Below are positions 7,278 through 7,584 of a DNA stretch of 7,584 bases, piece by piece. Numbering within the stretch: position 1 is the first letter of the stretch; each line of letters starts with the position of its first letter. Made by a program: the position numbers and the translations under genes. A model generated the notes under the pieces. That model saw nothing but the letters and a program-made list of their open reading frames with translations, was not told the origin of the DNA and made no database searches. The stretch comes from CAYZDV01 sp964477275 (GTDB lineage Bacteria > Acidobacteriota > Aminicenantia > Aminicenantales > Aminicenantaceae), in NCBI GenBank assembly GCA_964477275.1, contig CAYZDV010000099.1:1-7584 (forward strand), in the 5' to 3' direction.

Positions 7278-7292
7278 TGACAAATAATGTCA
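7278..7292. promoter_or_regulatory. Putative PilR site 1 upstream of pilA, TGACA-AATAA-TGTCA
   Basis: A perfect inverted repeat of the class also found at 175-189 and 431-445. If the sigma-54-type element at 7333-7346 is the pilA promoter, this site is centred near -73. It is 31 bp, about three helical turns, from the second site at 7309-7323, so both would face the same side of the helix. It agrees with the TGTC core reported for PilR in Pseudomonas. PilR binding is inferred. Confidence 0.6.
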
Positions 7293-7308
7293 AATTATGC
7301 ATGAATAA

Positions 7309-7323
7309 TGCCAAATATTGTCA
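7309..7323. promoter_or_regulatory. Putative PilR site 2 upstream of pilA, TGCCA-AATAT-TGTCA
   Basis: The same dyad with one mismatch (TGCCA for TGACA) and the same 5-bp spacing. It is centred near -42 relative to the inferred sigma-54 start, and its right edge is nine bases from the -24 GG. This is unusually close for an enhancer site, so it may tune or limit polymerase access. Both sites are preceded by ATGAAT, which suggests local duplication. Confidence 0.5.
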
Positions 7324-7332
7324 GTAAGGCCC

Positions 7333-7346
7333 GGGGGGAAATTAGC
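7333..7346 (+). promoter_or_regulatory. Candidate sigma-54 (-24/-12) promoter of pilA
   Basis: GG (7333-7334), exactly ten bases, then GC (7345-7346), inside CGGGGGGAAATTAGCT. The invariant GG and GC and their spacing are right, but the remaining match to TGGCACG-N4-TTGCW is only partial. The start would be near 7358 in an AT-rich stretch, leaving about 30 nt to the pilA ATG. Supporting context is the PilR-type gene immediately upstream and the dyads at 7278 and 7309. pilA is a known sigma-54/PilR target in Pseudomonas and Geobacter. Confidence 0.55.
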
Positions 7347-7388
7347 TATCATATTTATTATCAATAACTTAATAAAAGGAGGTTTTGA

Positions 7389-7584
7389 ATGTTAAAAAAG
7401 ATGCGAGGTTTCACCCTGATCGAGCTGCTGATCGTCGTGGCCATCATCGGCATTCTGGCCGCGCTGCTCATCCCCAACGCCATCACCGCCATCCAGAAGG
7501 CCAAGCAGAAAACGACCATGAAGGACATCGCCACCATCTCAACGGCCCTGGCTGACTATGTCACCGACAACGGGAGAACCATGG
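7389..7584 (+). CDS. pilA: Type IV pilin PilA, N-terminal part (cut by window end)
   Basis: The visible 65 codons encode a class III signal, MLKKMRG, cleaved by prepilin peptidase before F8. The hydrophobic polymerisation helix FTLIELLIVVAIIGILAALL follows, with the conserved E5 of the mature protein and P22. The next part, IPNAITAIQKAKQK then TMKDIATISTALADY, continues the alpha-1 helix. The reading frame is open to the window edge, so the globular domain and true length are not seen. A strong AGGAGG (7377-7382) sits six bases before the ATG at 7389, as expected for a highly expressed pilin. Position after pilSR and the upstream promoter support the major pilin. A minor pilin or pseudopilin cannot be excluded from the N-terminus alone. 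Apart from F1 of the mature protein, no aromatic residue occurs before Y50. Confidence 0.9.
   Translation, partial: MLKKMRGFTLIELLIVVAIIGILAALLIPNAITAIQKAKQKTTMKDIATISTALADYVTDNGRTM

Noticed and set aside
5776..7314. Long open reading frame on the - strand opposite pilR (512 codons)
   Set aside because: Antisense shadow of pilR with no recognisable domain. It spans the pilS-pilR junction and the pilA promoter region, and the + strand encodes a complete PilR.

Overview
The window carries a type IV pilus (T4P) locus, all on the + strand, in the order pilB-pilT-pilC-pilS-pilR-pilA. It encodes the extension ATPase, the retraction ATPase, the inner-membrane platform protein, a sensor kinase, its sigma-54-dependent response regulator and the start of the major pilin. 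This gene order is the one known from Geobacter and other deltaproteobacteria, and it also occurs in related diderm phyla. The genes are GC-rich with the codon use of a moderately high-GC Gram-negative bacterium. The pilin N-terminus (IPNAITAIQKAKQK, then TMKDIATISTAL) reminds me more of Acidobacteria/Aminicenantes-type pilins than of Geobacter PilA. The lineage is a low-confidence inference from memory.

Layout. Positions 1-81 hold three perfect tandem copies of a 27-bp unit, cut by the window edge. They are followed by a palindromic, REP-like stretch (81-128). Positions 82-484 are non-coding and hold two perfect TGACA-N5-TGTCA dyads (175-189 and 431-445), a hairpin (300-331) and a sigma-70-like promoter whose -35 box overlaps the second dyad. 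pilB (485-2257), pilT (2238-3353), pilC (3366-4571), pilS (4568-5824) and pilR (5863-7230) then follow with overlaps or very short gaps, so they are probably one translationally coupled operon. A 158-bp AT-rich gap before pilA (from 7389, cut by the right edge) holds two more copies of the dyad and a GG-N10-GC sigma-54-type promoter.

How the genes fit together. PilB and PilT power pilus extension and retraction through the platform PilC. PilS is a membrane sensor that should phosphorylate PilR, and PilR with sigma-54 should drive pilA. The same 15-bp dyad lies in front of both pilB and pilA, which suggests one regulator, with PilR the obvious candidate, governs both machine and pilin transcription.

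The most notable observation is that pilR has no ATG, GTG or TTG start for its receiver domain. The codon at the expected start position is ACG, with a Shine-Dalgarno-like GAGG five bases upstream. I see no wholly new system; the interest is in regulation and in this start codon.
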